From Pseudorhodoferax sp. Leaf265 (GTDB taxonomy: Bacteria; Pseudomonadota; Gammaproteobacteria; Burkholderiales; Burkholderiaceae_C), in the NCBI RefSeq assembly GCF_001422365.1, contig NZ_LMMT01000001.1:536820-600819 (forward strand): 64,000 nt of DNA, written 5' to 3'. The position numbers and the translations under genes were made by a program. The first letter of the stretch is position 1; each line of letters starts with the position of its first letter. Shown here in pieces: positions 31,845 through 42,227 of the stretch. Below the pieces are notes generated by a model. That model was not told where the DNA came from. It made no database searches and worked only from the letters and a program-made list of their open reading frames with translations.

Positions 31845-33059
31845 TCAAACGTGGGCAGAGCGCAGGCGGACGGAGAAGTCCTGCAGCGCCTGGATGCCAC
31901 TGCTCTCGGCGCGGTGGCACCAGGCTTGCAGGTTGGCAGTCAGCTGTTCGCGCGTCAGCGACGTCGACAGCCACATCTGGCGCAATTCCTCGCGCATGGT
32001 GACCATCTTGTCCAGCACCGGATGCGCGGCCCGCGCCTCGGCGATCTTGGGCTGGACCGAGGCCGGCACACGTTCGTCGTCGCGGTGCAGCCAGCGGCGG
32101 GCGGCCACCAGCACCGAAGCGTCGGCCTGCTTGGCCTTGAGCGCGGCGATCTCGTCCTGGCAGGTGCGCTTGAGCTCGCGCGCATAGCCGGCCATGACTT
32201 CGTAGCGGTGGGCGATCAGGGCCTCGAGCGTCTTCTCGTCGGCAACCGGCTTGATCTGGCCCAGTTGCAGACGCGGCGGCGTCTTCTTGACCTTGGCCAG
32301 ACCCACACGCTGCATCAGGCTGATGTACATCCAGCCCACATCGAACTCGTAGGGCTTGACCGAGAACTTGGCCGAAGTCGGGTAGGTGTGGTGGTTGTTG
32401 TGCAACTCCTCACCGCCGATGATGATGCCCCAGGGCGAGATGTTGGTGCTCGCGTCCGGTGCCTCGAAATTGCGGTAGCCCCAGTAGTGGCCGATGCCGT
32501 TGACGACACCGGCGGCCCAGAACGGGATCCAGACCATCTGGACGGCCCAGACGACCAGGCCCGCCGCACCGAACAACGCCAGGTTCAGGACCAGCATGAG
32601 GCCCACACCCTGCCAGCTGTAACGCGAGTACAGGTTGCGCTCGATCCAGTCGTTGGGGCAACCCAGGCTGAACTTGTTGATGGTTTCCTGGTTGTTGGTT
32701 TCCGCGCGGTACAGCTCGGCCCCCTTCCAGAACACGGTCTCGATTCCGTGGGCATGGGGGCTGTGCGGGTCGTCGGCGGTTTCGCACTTGGCGTGGTGCT
32801 TGCGGTGCACGGCCACCCATTCCCTGGTGACCTGGCCCGTGGCCAGCCAAAGCCAGAAACGGAAGAAGTGCGCAGGCAGCCAATGCAGATCCATTGCACG
32901 GTGCGCCTGGTGGCGGTGCAGATAGATCGTCACGCTGGCGATCGTGATATGCGTTGTGAGCAGTGCATACAAAACGATCTGCCACCAGGAAAAGCCCAGC
33001 AGGCCATTGGCGAGCCAGTCCACGGTAGCGTTCAGCACGGCCCAATCGGGTAGCAACAT
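31845..33059 (-). CDS. Membrane fatty acid (acyl-CoA/acyl-lipid) desaturase
   Basis: 404 residues. The three His boxes of di-iron membrane desaturases are present: H-R-H-Q-A-H-R, H-R-K-H-H-A-K and H-N-N-H-H-T-Y-P-T-S-A, with four or so membrane helices between them. It introduces a double bond (delta-9 type by similarity) into acyl chains. The ATG at 33059 is preferred because GGAGAAGGGG lies just upstream; an in-frame ATG at 33101 would add 14 unlike residues. The C-terminal 130 residues are soluble and helical. A promoter should lie in 33060-33182, which holds no gene. Confidence 0.93.
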   Translation of the reverse strand: MLLPDWAVLNATVDWLANGLLGFSWWQIVLYALLTTHITIASVTIYLHRHQAHRAMDLHWLPAHFFRFWLWLATGQVTREWVAVHRKHHAKCETADDPHSPHAHGIETVFWKGAELYRAETNNQETINKFSLGCPNDWIERNLYSRYSWQGVGLMLVLNLALFGAAGLVVWAVQMVWIPFWAAGVVNGIGHYWGYRNFEAPDASTNISPWGIIIGGEELHNNHHTYPTSAKFSVKPYEFDVGWMYISLMQRVGLAKVKKTPPRLQLGQIKPVADEKTLEALIAHRYEVMAGYARELKRTCQDEIAALKAKQADASVLVAARRWLHRDDERVPASVQPKIAEARAAHPVLDKMVTMREELRQMWLSTSLTREQLTANLQAWCHRAESSGIQALQDFSVRLRSAHV

Positions 33060-33182
33060 ATAGGTATCAGCCCCTTCTCCGCTTCCCGCAGGCGCACACA
33101 TAGCACAGATGGCGCAGCCGCAGAAACTCGCTATTGTAGGACGCTGACCCGTTTCGGCCTATGGTGCCGAAACAACCTTTTC

Positions 33183-34451
33183 TCAGCCCTGTCTTTGCCA
33201 GATGGCGGCAAAAAAACCGTCGGTGGCATGCCGGTGCGGCCACAGGCGCAGGAATCGGCCATCGTCGCCGGCGCACAGGGTCTGTGGGCCCGCCACTTTG
33301 AGCCGCGCCAGTTCCTGCGCCACGGGCAAGGGCACGAACGCTGGCTGCGCTGCCGAGAACGCTGCAGCGATGGCCTCGTTCTCCTGCGTCAGCAGGCTGC
33401 AGGTGGCGTAGACCAGCCGCCCACCCGGCTTGAGCAGCCGCGCCGCGCTCTGCAGCACGGCCAACTGGATGGCGGCCAGCGCATCGACGGCCGCCTGGTT
33501 CTGGCGCCACTTGAGGTCGGGGTGGCGGCGCAGCGTGCCAGTGCCGCTGCAGGGCGCATCGACCAGCACGCGGTCCATCTTGCCGGCCAGCCGCTTGATG
33601 CGCTCGTCGCGCTCGTGCGCGATGGCGACCGGGTGCACGTTGGACAGGCCGCTGCGGCCCAGACGCGGCTTGAGCGCATCAAGCCGGTGCGCCGAGGTGT
33701 CGAAGGCGTAGAGCCGGCCGGTGTTGCGCATGCCAGCGCCGATGGCCAATGTCTTGCCACCAGCGCCGGCGCAGAAGTCGGTCACCATCTCCCCGCGGCG
33801 GGCGTCCAGCAACAGGGCGAGCAGCTGCGAGCCTTCGTCCTGCACCTCGATAGCGCCGCGCGTGAACGCGTCCACGCGGTTCAGCGAAGGCTTGCCCTGC
33901 ACACGCAGGCCCCAGGGCGAGTGCGGCGTGGGCTGGGACTCGATGCCGGCGGCCTTGAGCTCCTGCTGCACCTCGGCGCGCTTGGCGCTGAGCTGGTTGA
34001 CACGCAGGTCCAGCGGCGCCGGGCCCAGCAGGCTGTCGGCCAGCGGCCAGAACTCCTGGCCCAGCTGGGCGCGCAGCGGCTGCGCCAGCCATTCGGGCAG
34101 GTTGTGGCGGTGGCGGTCGAGCAGGTCGGACGGAGCCACCGCCTCGCACTGCTGCAGCCACTCCTTCTCCTGCGGCGTCAACGCGGAGAACAGGAAGTCG
34201 CGCGGCCCGCCGAAGCCCAGGATGGCCAGGCGGCGTTCGCGCGGGCCCGAGCCCGAGGGCGCGAAATGCTCGTACTGCAGCTTGCGGCGCAGCACGGCGA
34301 ACAAGGTGTCGGTGAGCGTGGCGCGCTCGCGCGGACCGAGGCCACGGTGGGTGCGGAAGAAGCGTGCCGCCACGGCGTCGGCGGGATGGTCGAAGACCAG
34401 CGCCTCGCGCACGAGCTCGGCGCAGGCGTCCAGAATGGCTTTGGGATGCAT
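33183..34451 (-). CDS. RsmB/NOP-family 16S rRNA (cytosine-5) methyltransferase-like protein
   Basis: 422 residues. An N-terminal NusB-like helical part leads to the SAM-dependent methyltransferase: G-A-G-G-K-T-L-A for SAM, the catalytic pair of cysteines in D-A-P-C-S-G-T-G-T-L-R-R-H-P-D and Y-A-T-C-S-L-L. Related to RsmB (m5C967) and YebU-type enzymes. As a full-length rsmB may occur elsewhere, I do not assign the symbol. It follows purN by 13 bp in one operon. Confidence 0.9.
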   Translation of the reverse strand: MHPKAILDACAELVREALVFDHPADAVAARFFRTHRGLGPRERATLTDTLFAVLRRKLQYEHFAPSGSGPRERRLAILGFGGPRDFLFSALTPQEKEWLQQCEAVAPSDLLDRHRHNLPEWLAQPLRAQLGQEFWPLADSLLGPAPLDLRVNQLSAKRAEVQQELKAAGIESQPTPHSPWGLRVQGKPSLNRVDAFTRGAIEVQDEGSQLLALLLDARRGEMVTDFCAGAGGKTLAIGAGMRNTGRLYAFDTSAHRLDALKPRLGRSGLSNVHPVAIAHERDERIKRLAGKMDRVLVDAPCSGTGTLRRHPDLKWRQNQAAVDALAAIQLAVLQSAARLLKPGGRLVYATCSLLTQENEAIAAAFSAAQPAFVPLPVAQELARLKVAGPQTLCAGDDGRFLRLWPHRHATDGFFAAIWQRQG

Positions 34452-34464
34452 GGTGCGATGGTCC

Positions 34465-35058
34465 TCAGGCGGCAGTCAGCAGGCGCTCGATCACGCGCGG
34501 GTACATGCGGTGCTCCTGCGCCAGCACGCGGGCCGACAGGGCAGCCTCGTCGTCGCCGGGCAGCACGGGCACCACCACCTGGTCGAGGATGGGGCCGTGG
34601 TCCAGTTCCTCGGTCACGCGGTGCACGGTGGCGCCGGCCACGCGGCAGCCGGCTTCGATCGCACGCCGGTGCGTGTGCAGACCCGGGAAGGCCGGCAGCA
34701 GCGAGGGATGGATGTTGACGAGCCGGCCAGCGTAGTGACGCACGAAGCCGGGCGTCAGGATGCGCATGAAGCCGGCCAGCACCACGAGATCGGGCGCGTA
34801 CGCGTCGATGGCATCGGCCAGCGCAGCATCGAAGGCGGCTCGCGGGTCGGGCGCCTGGGCAAAGGCGCGGTGGTCGACGGCCGCGGTCGGCACGCCCAGG
34901 GCGCGGGCGCGGGCCAGGCCGGCGCAATCGGGGCGGTTGCTCAGCACGGCCGCAACGCGGGCTTGCAGGCGGCCGGGCCAGTCGCGCTGCTGCGCGGTGC
35001 GCACGATGGCTTCCATGTTGGAGCCACCGCCGGAAATCAGGATCACAAGGTTCTTCAT
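34465..35058 (-). CDS. purN: Phosphoribosylglycinamide formyltransferase
   Basis: 197 residues, normal GART length. N-terminal L-I-S-G-G-G-S-N-M, the catalytic site N-I-H-P-S-L-L-P-A-F-P-G, H-x-V-x-E-E-L-D-H-G-P-I, and V-V-P-V-L-P-G-D-D all match PurN. It transfers a formyl group from 10-formyl-THF in step 3 of purine synthesis. It is the first gene of the purN-methyltransferase pair on the minus strand. Confidence 0.96.
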   Translation of the reverse strand: MKNLVILISGGGSNMEAIVRTAQQRDWPGRLQARVAAVLSNRPDCAGLARARALGVPTAAVDHRAFAQAPDPRAAFDAALADAIDAYAPDLVVLAGFMRILTPGFVRHYAGRLVNIHPSLLPAFPGLHTHRRAIEAGCRVAGATVHRVTEELDHGPILDQVVVPVLPGDDEAALSARVLAQEHRMYPRVIERLLTAA

Positions 35059-35167
35059 CAGCGCGCGGGATTATCCCCACACGCAGGTGACAGCCCAAAG
35101 CGCACGGTCGTGCTACAAAGCTGCGGGCCGTCGTTGGACGGCTTGCGACGACCCACAGGAGACCACC

Positions 35168-36346
35168 ATGGATTTGGCTTTCACAGCCGAAGAGCAACAG
35201 TTCCGGGAGGAGGTGCGCGATTGGGTGCGCGCCAACCTGCCCCAGGACATTGCCTACAAGGTACACAACGCGCTGCACCAGACGCGTGACGACATGCAGC
35301 GCTGGGCCAAGATCCTGGGCGCCAAGGGCTGGCTGGGCTACGGCTGGCCCACGCAGTTCGGCGGCCCCGGCTGGAGCGCTGTGCAAAAGCACTTGTTCGA
35401 AGAGGAATGTGCGCTGGCCGGCGCGCCGCGCATCGTGCCGTTCGGCCCGGTCATGGTGGCCCCGGTGATCATGGCCTTCGGCACGCCCGAACAGCACAAG
35501 CGCTTCCTGCCCGGCATCGCCAGCGGCGAAGTCTGGTGGAGCCAGGGCTACAGCGAACCGGGCTCGGGCTCGGACCTGGCCTCGGTCAAGACCCGCGCCG
35601 AGCGCAAGGGCGACAAGTACATCGTCAACGGCCAGAAGACCTGGACCACGCTGGGCCAGTACGGCGAGTGGATCTTCTGCCTGGTGCGCACCAGCACGGA
35701 AGGCAAGCCGCAGACCGGCATCAGCTTCCTGCTGATCGACATGAAGAGCCCGGGCATCACGGTGCGCCCCATCATCATGCTCGATGGAGGTCACGAGGTG
35801 AACGAGGTGTTCTTCGACAACGTCGAAGTGCCCGCCGAGAACCTGATCGGCGAGGAGAACAAAGGCTGGACCTACGCCAAGCACCTGCTGAGCCACGAGC
35901 GCACCAACATCGCCGACGTCAACCGCGCCAAGCGCGAGCTCGAACGCCTGAAGCGCATCGCCAAGGCGGAAGGCGTCTACGACGACATCCGTTTCCGCGA
36001 CGAGATCGCCAGGCTCGAGGTCGACGTGGTGGCACTGGAGATGATGGTGCTGCGCGTGCTGTCGGCCGAGAAGTCGGGCAAGAACCCGCTCGACGTGGCC
36101 GGCCTGCTCAAGATCAAGGGCAGCGAGATCCAGCAGCGTTACAGCGAACTCATGATGCTGGCCGCCGGCCCCTACAGCCTGCCCTTCATCAAGGAGGCCA
36201 TGGAAGCCGGCTGGCAGGGCGACCATGTGGGCGCCGCGCACTGCGCGCCGCTGGCCGCCACCTACTTCAACATGCGCAAGACCACGATCTACGGCGGATC
36301 GAACGAGGTCCAGCGCAACATCGTCGCCCAGACCGTGCTGGGTTGA
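35168..36346 (+). CDS. Acyl-CoA dehydrogenase, large (PimC-like) subunit of a two-subunit enzyme
   Basis: 392 residues with the acyl-CoA dehydrogenase fold: FAD-binding W-W-S-Q-G-Y-S-E-P-G-S-G-S-D-L-A-S-V, the W-T-T beta strand and the C-terminal Y-G-G-S-N-E-V-Q-R-N-I-V. Where medium-chain dehydrogenases carry the catalytic Glu (I-Y-E-G), this protein has Gly (I-Y-G-G). The second subunit gene follows after 13 bp. The pair resembles pimeloyl-CoA dehydrogenase PimC/PimD-type heteromers; the natural acyl substrate is unknown. Confidence 0.9.
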   Translation: MDLAFTAEEQQFREEVRDWVRANLPQDIAYKVHNALHQTRDDMQRWAKILGAKGWLGYGWPTQFGGPGWSAVQKHLFEEECALAGAPRIVPFGPVMVAPVIMAFGTPEQHKRFLPGIASGEVWWSQGYSEPGSGSDLASVKTRAERKGDKYIVNGQKTWTTLGQYGEWIFCLVRTSTEGKPQTGISFLLIDMKSPGITVRPIIMLDGGHEVNEVFFDNVEVPAENLIGEENKGWTYAKHLLSHERTNIADVNRAKRELERLKRIAKAEGVYDDIRFRDEIARLEVDVVALEMMVLRVLSAEKSGKNPLDVAGLLKIKGSEIQQRYSELMMLAAGPYSLPFIKEAMEAGWQGDHVGAAHCAPLAATYFNMRKTTIYGGSNEVQRNIVAQTVLG

Positions 36347-36359
36347 GCAGGAGACGCGA

Positions 36360-37475
36360 ATGGACTTCAACTTCAGCGACGACCAGGAACAGCTGCGCGA
36401 CGCCGTGCGCAAATGGGTCGACAAGGGCTATGGCTTCGAGCACCGCCGCGGCCTGGTCAAGGCCGGCGGCTTCTCGCGCGAGGCCTACGGCGAACTGGCT
36501 GGCCTGGGCCTGACCGGCCTGTACGTGGCCGAGGAACATGGCGGCATGGCCATGGGCCCGGTCGACGCCATGGTGGCCCTGGAAGAGCTGGGCCGCGGCA
36601 TCGTGCTCGAGCCACTGGGCCAGACGCTCATCGCCAGCGGCGTGCTGTCGGGCTATGCCGACGCCGCGCTAAAGGGCACCTGGCTGCCACGCATCGCCGG
36701 GGGCGAGGCCCTCGTGGTGCTGGCCTACCAGGAGCGCGCCGCGCGCTACCGGCTGGATGTTTGCGCCGCGCACGCCAAGAAGACGGGCGATGGCTGGTCC
36801 GTCAGCGGCCACAAGAGCGTGGTGCCGGCCGGCGACCAGGCCGACGCCTTCCTGGTGCCGGCCACCATCGACGGCAAGATCGCGCTGTTCCTGGTGGAGC
36901 GTGCCGCCTCCGGTGTCGCGGCGCGCGGCTACGCCACGCAGGACGGCTCGCGCGCGGCGGAAGTCGTGTTCCAGGACGCTGCGGCAGCGCTGGTCACGGT
37001 CGATGGCCTGGCCGCGCTGGAGCATGGCGTGGACATCGGCATCGCTGCCCTGTGCGCCGAAGCCGTGGGCACCATCGACAAGACCATGGAGATCACGGCC
37101 GAGTACCTGAACACGCGCAAGCAGTTCGGCGTGGTGATCAGCAGCTTCCAGGCGCTGCGCCACCGCATGGCCGACATGAAGATGCAGCAGGAGCTGGCCC
37201 GTTCCATGAGCTACTACGCCACGCTCAAGCTCAACGCCCCGGCAGACGAGCGCCGCCGCGCCATGGCGCGCGCCAAGTACCAGCTGGGCCAGTCCATGCG
37301 CTTCGTCGGCCAGAACTCGGTGCAGCTGCACGGCGGCATCGGCGTGACCGACGAGTACGTGGGCAGCCACTACTTCAAGCGGCTCACGCAGATGGAGATG
37401 CAGTTCGGCGACACCCTGCACCACCTGGGCGAGGTCTCGGCCCGCATGCAGGACAAGGCCGGCGTATTCGCCTGA
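36360..37475 (+). CDS. Acyl-CoA dehydrogenase, small (PimD-like) subunit
   Basis: 371 residues, AGGAG 7 nt before the ATG. The fold is that of the family (N-terminal helices, Q-F-G-V-V-I-S-S-F-Q-A-L-R-H-R-M-A-D, C-terminal Q-L-H-G-G-I-G-V-T-D-E-Y) but the FAD-binding W-x-x-Q/G-x-T-E segment is degenerate (V-L-A-Y-Q-E-R-A-A-R-Y), as in the small subunits of two-subunit dehydrogenases. Here too there is no canonical I-Y-E-G. It probably forms an alpha2beta2 enzyme with the previous gene product. Confidence 0.88.
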   Translation: MDFNFSDDQEQLRDAVRKWVDKGYGFEHRRGLVKAGGFSREAYGELAGLGLTGLYVAEEHGGMAMGPVDAMVALEELGRGIVLEPLGQTLIASGVLSGYADAALKGTWLPRIAGGEALVVLAYQERAARYRLDVCAAHAKKTGDGWSVSGHKSVVPAGDQADAFLVPATIDGKIALFLVERAASGVAARGYATQDGSRAAEVVFQDAAAALVTVDGLAALEHGVDIGIAALCAEAVGTIDKTMEITAEYLNTRKQFGVVISSFQALRHRMADMKMQQELARSMSYYATLKLNAPADERRRAMARAKYQLGQSMRFVGQNSVQLHGGIGVTDEYVGSHYFKRLTQMEMQFGDTLHHLGEVSARMQDKAGVFA

Positions 37476-37496
37476 ACCAGCTGGCTCCAAAAGAAG

Positions 37497-37520
37497 AAGC
37501 CCCGCTCAGCGGGGCTTTTT
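37497..37520. terminator. Bidirectional intrinsic terminator
   Basis: AAGCCCCGCT and AGCGGGGCTT pair around a single C, with a T-tract on the + side and a T-rich run on the minus side. It ends the acyl-CoA dehydrogenase operon on + and overlaps the last base of the convergent HNH gene. Confidence 0.88.
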
Positions 37521-38077
37521 CATATGAGGAGCCGAGACGACCTTGGCACATGCGCCATCAAAAACTCCATCTGGTCCGCCAGGATGCGGCGGTTGCGCAG
37601 GATGAAGTCCTCCCACAGGCTGGGCACGTAGGGCGCGTACAGCAGCGGCATGCGCGCCTGCTCGGGCGTGCGGTTGCTCTTGCGGTGGTTGCAGCTGCGG
37701 CACGCCGTGACCACGTTCATCCAGTGGTCCTGACCCTTCTGGGCCAGCGGCACGATGTGTTCGCGCGTGAGGGCGTCCTCGGGCACATGCTGGCCGCAGT
37801 AGGCGCAGACATTGCGGTCGCGCGCGAACAGCTTGCTGTTGGTCAGGGCGGGGCGTGCGCGGAACGGGTTGACCCCCGGCACGCCCTTGGTGCCGATGAT
37901 GCTGCTGATGGCGATCTTCGATTGCAGGCCCGTGACGGCGTTGTGGCCACCGCGGAACACCGCGACCTCGGCGCCGGACTCCCAGCGCACCTCGTCGGCG
38001 GCGTAGTGGAGCACCGCCTGTTCCAGCGTGATCCAGGATTGGGGCAGGCCCTGCCCCGACAGCTTCAAGACCTTCAA
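37520..38077 (-). CDS. HNH endonuclease
   Basis: 185 residues. The HNH core with paired zinc CxxC motifs is C-A-Y-C-G-Q-H ... R-E-H-I-V-P-L ... N-V-V-T-A-C-R-S-C-N-H-R-K-S. The start is the TTG at 38077, since GGAGG lies exactly 6 nt before it and gives the family N-terminus K-V-L-K-L-S-G-Q-G-L-P-Q-S-W; an in-frame GTG/ATG further up has no such site. This ubiquitous small HNH protein of Burkholderiales and relatives has no known phage or restriction partner here. Function not established. Confidence 0.88.
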   Translation of the reverse strand: MKVLKLSGQGLPQSWITLEQAVLHYAADEVRWESGAEVAVFRGGHNAVTGLQSKIAISSIIGTKGVPGVNPFRARPALTNSKLFARDRNVCAYCGQHVPEDALTREHIVPLAQKGQDHWMNVVTACRSCNHRKSNRTPEQARMPLLYAPYVPSLWEDFILRNRRILADQMEFLMAHVPRSSRLLI

Positions 38078-38250
38078 GTGACGCCTCCAGCTAGCGTGCA
38101 TGCGCACGGACACGGAATCGCAAACATCCAGGCTGCGCGCACCACTTGCCCTGGGTGCGCCGCGTCACAATATACAGGGTTCGCCTGGCCAGGATATGAC
38201 GGGCGCCGCTGGGGGCACGCCTTCGGCGCTATGGAAAAGACAACGACACC

Positions 38251-39294
38251 ATGAAGATCTTCCGCGGCTACCACTACCGGGGCATCGCACCGGCGTGCGC
38301 GCTGACCATCGGCAACTTCGACGGCGTGCACCGCGGCCACCAGGCCATGCTGGCGCTGCTGCGCAACGAGGCCCAGCACCGCGGCGTGGAAAGCTGCGTG
38401 ATGAGCTTCGAGCCGCACCCGCGCGACTACTTCGCACAGGCCACCGGCAAGCCCGAAATCGCGCCGGCCCGGATCGGTACGTTGCGCGACAAGCTGACCG
38501 AACTGGCCCGCTGCGGCGTGGACCAGACCATCGTGCTGCCCTTCCGCGCCGAGCTGGCCAGCCAGAGCCCCCAGGCCTTCATCCAGGACGTGCTGGTCGC
38601 CGGCCTGAACGTGCGCTACGTGCTGGTGGGCGACGACTTCCGCTTCGGCGCCAAGCGCGCGGGCGACTACGCCATGCTGGCTGCCGCCGGCAACGCCATG
38701 GGCTTCGAGGTGGCACGCATGAACAGCTACGAGGTCTCGCTGCCCGACGCCACGGCCGACGGCGGCCGGCGCAGCGTGCGCGTGTCCAGCTCGGCCGTGC
38801 GCGAAGCGCTGGGCCAGGGCCGCCTGGACGATGCGGCCCGCCTGCTGGGCCGGCCCTACAGCATCAGCGGCCATGTGGTGCGCGGCCGCCGGCTCGGCCG
38901 CGAACTGGGGTTCCGCACCATCAACATGCGCTTCTCGCACTGGAAGCCGGCCGCCTCGGGCATCTTCGTGGTCGAGGTGCACGGCCTGGCAGAGCAGCCG
39001 CTGGCCGGTGTCGCCAACCTGGGCGTGCGCCCGTCGCTGGACCCGAACGACGTCAACGGCGGCCGCGTGCTGCTGGAGACGCACTGCCTGGACTGGCCCG
39101 CCCACCTGGGGCCGGAGGGGGGCTACGGTAAGATCGTGCGCGTGGAACTGCTGCACAAACTGCACGACGAGCTGAAGTACGACAGCCTGGATGCCCTCAC
39201 GACCGGCATCAACAGGGACTGCGAAGAGGCCCGTGCCTGGCTGGCGGCCGGCCATGCGCAGACGCGCCGGCAGACCACGCGCGACCGAATTTAG
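38251..39294 (+). CDS. ribF: Bifunctional riboflavin kinase/FAD synthetase
   Basis: 347 residues. The adenylyltransferase domain has [23 protein letters not shown] and the S-S-x-A-V-R-E motif; the kinase domain has [15 protein letters not shown]-x-T-I-N. It makes FMN then FAD from riboflavin. First gene of the conserved ribF-ileS-lspA cluster. The 173-bp gap upstream holds no gene and no riboswitch I can recognise. Confidence 0.97.
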   Translation: MKIFRGYHYRGIAPACALTIGNFDGVHRGHQAMLALLRNEAQHRGVESCVMSFEPHPRDYFAQATGKPEIAPARIGTLRDKLTELARCGVDQTIVLPFRAELASQSPQAFIQDVLVAGLNVRYVLVGDDFRFGAKRAGDYAMLAAAGNAMGFEVARMNSYEVSLPDATADGGRRSVRVSSSAVREALGQGRLDDAARLLGRPYSISGHVVRGRRLGRELGFRTINMRFSHWKPAASGIFVVEVHGLAEQPLAGVANLGVRPSLDPNDVNGGRVLLETHCLDWPAHLGPEGGYGKIVRVELLHKLHDELKYDSLDALTTGINRDCEEARAWLAAGHAQTRRQTTRDRI

Positions 39295-39401
39295 CCGCCC
39301 GGCTTGCCCGCGTTCGCGCGTGTTCCCGGCCTGCCGCCGGGCCGCGTTTCCCCCTTCCCCAGTTCCATGGCGCCGTCGCCGACGACGCCCCTGCCCGCAC
39401 C

Positions 39402-42227
39402 ATGACCGACACCACCGACTACCGCAGCACCCTGAACCTGCCCGACACGCCGTTCCCCATGCGCGGCGACCTGCCCAAGCGCGAGCCCGGCTGGGTCAAG
39501 GACTGGAACGAGCAAGGCCTGTACAAGCGGCTGCGCGCCGCACGCGCCGGCCGCCCCAAGTTCATCCTGCACGACGGCCCGCCTTACGCCAACGGCCAGA
39601 TCCACATGGGTCACGCGGTCAACAAGATCTTGAAGGACATGATCGTCAAGGCGCGCCAGTTGGAAGGCTTCGACGCGCTGTACGTGCCAGGCTGGGACTG
39701 CCACGGCCTGCCGATCGAGAACGCCATCGAGAAGAAGTTCGGCCGCAAGCTCAGCCGCGACGACATGCAGGCCAAGAGCCGCGCCTTCGCGACCGAGCAG
39801 ATCGCCCAGCAGATGGCCGACTTCCAGCGCCTGGGTGTGCTGGGCGAATGGGACCATCCCTACAAGACCATGGACTTCGCCAACGAGGCCGGCGAGCTGC
39901 GCGCGTTCAAGCGCGTGATCGAGCGCGGCTTCGTCTACCGGGGCCTGAAGCCCGTGTACTGGTGCTTCGACTGCGGCTCCTCGCTGGCCGAGTTCGAGAT
40001 CGAGTACGCCGACAAGAAGAGCGACACGCTGGACGTGGCCTTCAAGGCGCACGACCCGGCCGCGCTGGCAGCAGCCTTCGGCCTGCCGGCGCTGTCCAAG
40101 GACGCCTTCGTCGTGATCTGGACCACCACGGCCTGGACCATCCCGGCCAACCAGGCGCTGAACCTGAACCCGGAGCTCGAGTACGCGCTGGTCGACACCG
40201 AGCGCGGCCTGCTGGTGCTGGCCGCCTCGCTGGTCGAGAAGTGCATGACGCGCTATGGCCTGCAGGGCCAGGTGCTGGCCACCGCCAAGGGCGAGAAGCT
40301 GGGCGGCCTCGAATTCGAGCACCCGCTCTACGACGTCGATGCCGGCTACCGCCGCCTGGCGCCCGTGTACCTGGCCGACTACGCCACGGCCGACGACGGC
40401 ACCGGCATCGTGCACTCGGCGCCCGCCTACGGCCTGGAGGACTACAACTCCTGCACCGCCCACGGCGTGCGCAACGAGGACATCCTGAACCCCGTGCAGG
40501 GCAACGGCGCCTACGCGGATGACTTCCCGCTGTTCGGCGGCCAGCACATCTGGAAGGCCGTGCCGGTCATCCTCGACGCGCTCAAGGCTGCCGGCCGGCT
40601 GCTGGCCACCGAGACCATCAGCCACAGCTACCCGCACTGCTGGCGCCACAAGACCCCCGTGATCTACCGCGCCGCCGCGCAGTGGTTCATCCGCATGGAC
40701 GAGGGCGAAGGCGTGTTCACCAAGGACAAGGCGCCGCTCACGCTGCGCCAGACCGCGCTGGCCGCGATCGAGCAGACCAGCTTCTACCCCGAGAACGGCA
40801 AGGCGCGGCTGCACGACATGATCGCCAACCGGCCCGACTGGTGCATCTCGCGCCAGCGCAGCTGGGGCGTGCCCATCCCGTTCTTCCTGCACAAGGACTC
40901 GGGCGAGCTGCACCCGCGCACGATGGAGATCCTGGACCAAGCCGCCGACATCGTCGAGAAGGGCGGCATCGAGGCCTGGAGCCGCGTGACGACGGAGGAA
41001 ATCCTCGGTGCCGACGCCGCGCAGTACACCAAGAGCACCGACATCCTGGAGGTCTGGTTCGACTCGGGCTCGACCTTCTGGCATGTGCTGCGCGGCACGC
41101 ACGCGCCCGGCTTCCACACCGAAGGCCCCGAGGCCGATCTGTACCTGGAAGGCCACGACCAGCACCGCGGCTGGTTCCACAGCTCGCTGCTGCTGGCCAG
41201 CGCGCTGGAGGGCCGCGCGCCCTACCGCGGCCTGCTCACGCACGGCTTCACGGTGGACAGCCAGGGCCGCAAGATGAGCAAGTCGCTCGGCAACGGCATC
41301 GACCCGCAAGAGGTCAACAAGAAGCTGGGCGCCGAGATCATCCGCCTGTGGGTGGCTGCCAGCGACTACTCGGGCGATATCGCGGGTGACGAGAAGATCC
41401 TCGCCCGCGTGGTCGACGCCTACCGCCGCATCCGCAACACGCTGCGCTTCCTGCTCGCCAACACCAGCGACTTCGACCCGACCAAGGACGCCGTGCCGGC
41501 CGAGCAGTTGCTGGAGATCGACCGCTACGCGCTCGCGCGCGCCGCGCAGTTCCAGGCCGAGATCCTGGCCCATTACAAGGTCTACGAGTTCCACCCGGTC
41601 GTGGCCAAGCTCCAGGTGTACTGCTCGGAAGACCTGGGCGCGTTCTACCTCGACATCCTGAAGGACCGCCTGTACACCACGGCCGCCGGCTCGCTGGCGC
41701 GCCGCAGCGCGCAGACCGCGCTGTGGCAGATCACCCAGGCCATGCTGCGCTGGATGGCGCCGTTCCTGTCCTTCACGGCCGAAGAAGCCTGGAAGCTGGT
41801 CGGCAGCTCGGAGTCCATCTTCACGGAAACCTACAGTGCCCTGCCCCAGCCCGACGAGGCGCTGCTGGCCAAGTGGTCGCGCATCCGCACCGTGCGCGAC
41901 GTGGTCAACAAGGAGATCGAGGCCGTGCGCACCACGGGTGCCGTGGGCTCGTCCCTGCAGGCCAACGTGGTGCTGTCGGCCGCGGCCGACGACCATGCCG
42001 TGCTGGCCGCGCTGGGCGAGGACCTGCGCTTCGTGCTGATCACGTCCAAGGCAGAGTTGCGCGAAGGCGCCGAACTCGCCGTGCAGGTCACGCCCTCCGC
42101 GGACACCAAGTGCGAGCGCTGCTGGCATTACCGCGCCGACGTGGGCAGCGACCCGGCGCACCCGACGCTGTGCGGCCGCTGCACCAGCAACCTGTTCGGC
42201 GCCGGCGAAAACCGGGTCTTCGCCTGA
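39402..42227 (+). CDS. ileS: Isoleucyl-tRNA synthetase
   Basis: 941 residues, the normal bacterial size. The class I HIGH motif reads H-M-G-H (in [13 protein letters not shown]), the KMSKS loop is K-M-S-K-S-L-G-N, and the C-terminal zinc knuckle C-x2-C-...-C-x2-C is C-E-R-C-W-H-Y ... C-G-R-C. The editing domain is present between them. It charges tRNA-Ile in translation. The 107-bp gap after ribF holds no gene. Confidence 0.98.
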   Translation: MTDTTDYRSTLNLPDTPFPMRGDLPKREPGWVKDWNEQGLYKRLRAARAGRPKFILHDGPPYANGQIHMGHAVNKILKDMIVKARQLEGFDALYVPGWDCHGLPIENAIEKKFGRKLSRDDMQAKSRAFATEQIAQQMADFQRLGVLGEWDHPYKTMDFANEAGELRAFKRVIERGFVYRGLKPVYWCFDCGSSLAEFEIEYADKKSDTLDVAFKAHDPAALAAAFGLPALSKDAFVVIWTTTAWTIPANQALNLNPELEYALVDTERGLLVLAASLVEKCMTRYGLQGQVLATAKGEKLGGLEFEHPLYDVDAGYRRLAPVYLADYATADDGTGIVHSAPAYGLEDYNSCTAHGVRNEDILNPVQGNGAYADDFPLFGGQHIWKAVPVILDALKAAGRLLATETISHSYPHCWRHKTPVIYRAAAQWFIRMDEGEGVFTKDKAPLTLRQTALAAIEQTSFYPENGKARLHDMIANRPDWCISRQRSWGVPIPFFLHKDSGELHPRTMEILDQAADIVEKGGIEAWSRVTTEEILGADAAQYTKSTDILEVWFDSGSTFWHVLRGTHAPGFHTEGPEADLYLEGHDQHRGWFHSSLLLASALEGRAPYRGLLTHGFTVDSQGRKMSKSLGNGIDPQEVNKKLGAEIIRLWVAASDYSGDIAGDEKILARVVDAYRRIRNTLRFLLANTSDFDPTKDAVPAEQLLEIDRYALARAAQFQAEILAHYKVYEFHPVVAKLQVYCSEDLGAFYLDILKDRLYTTAAGSLARRSAQTALWQITQAMLRWMAPFLSFTAEEAWKLVGSSESIFTETYSALPQPDEALLAKWSRIRTVRDVVNKEIEAVRTTGAVGSSLQANVVLSAAADDHAVLAALGEDLRFVLITSKAELREGAELAVQVTPSADTKCERCWHYRADVGSDPAHPTLCGRCTSNLFGAGENRVFA

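Noticed and set aside
38101-38113. ATG/GTG upstream start for the HNH gene
   Set aside because: No ribosome binding site there, whereas GGAGG lies six bases before the TTG at 38077 and that start matches the family N-terminus.
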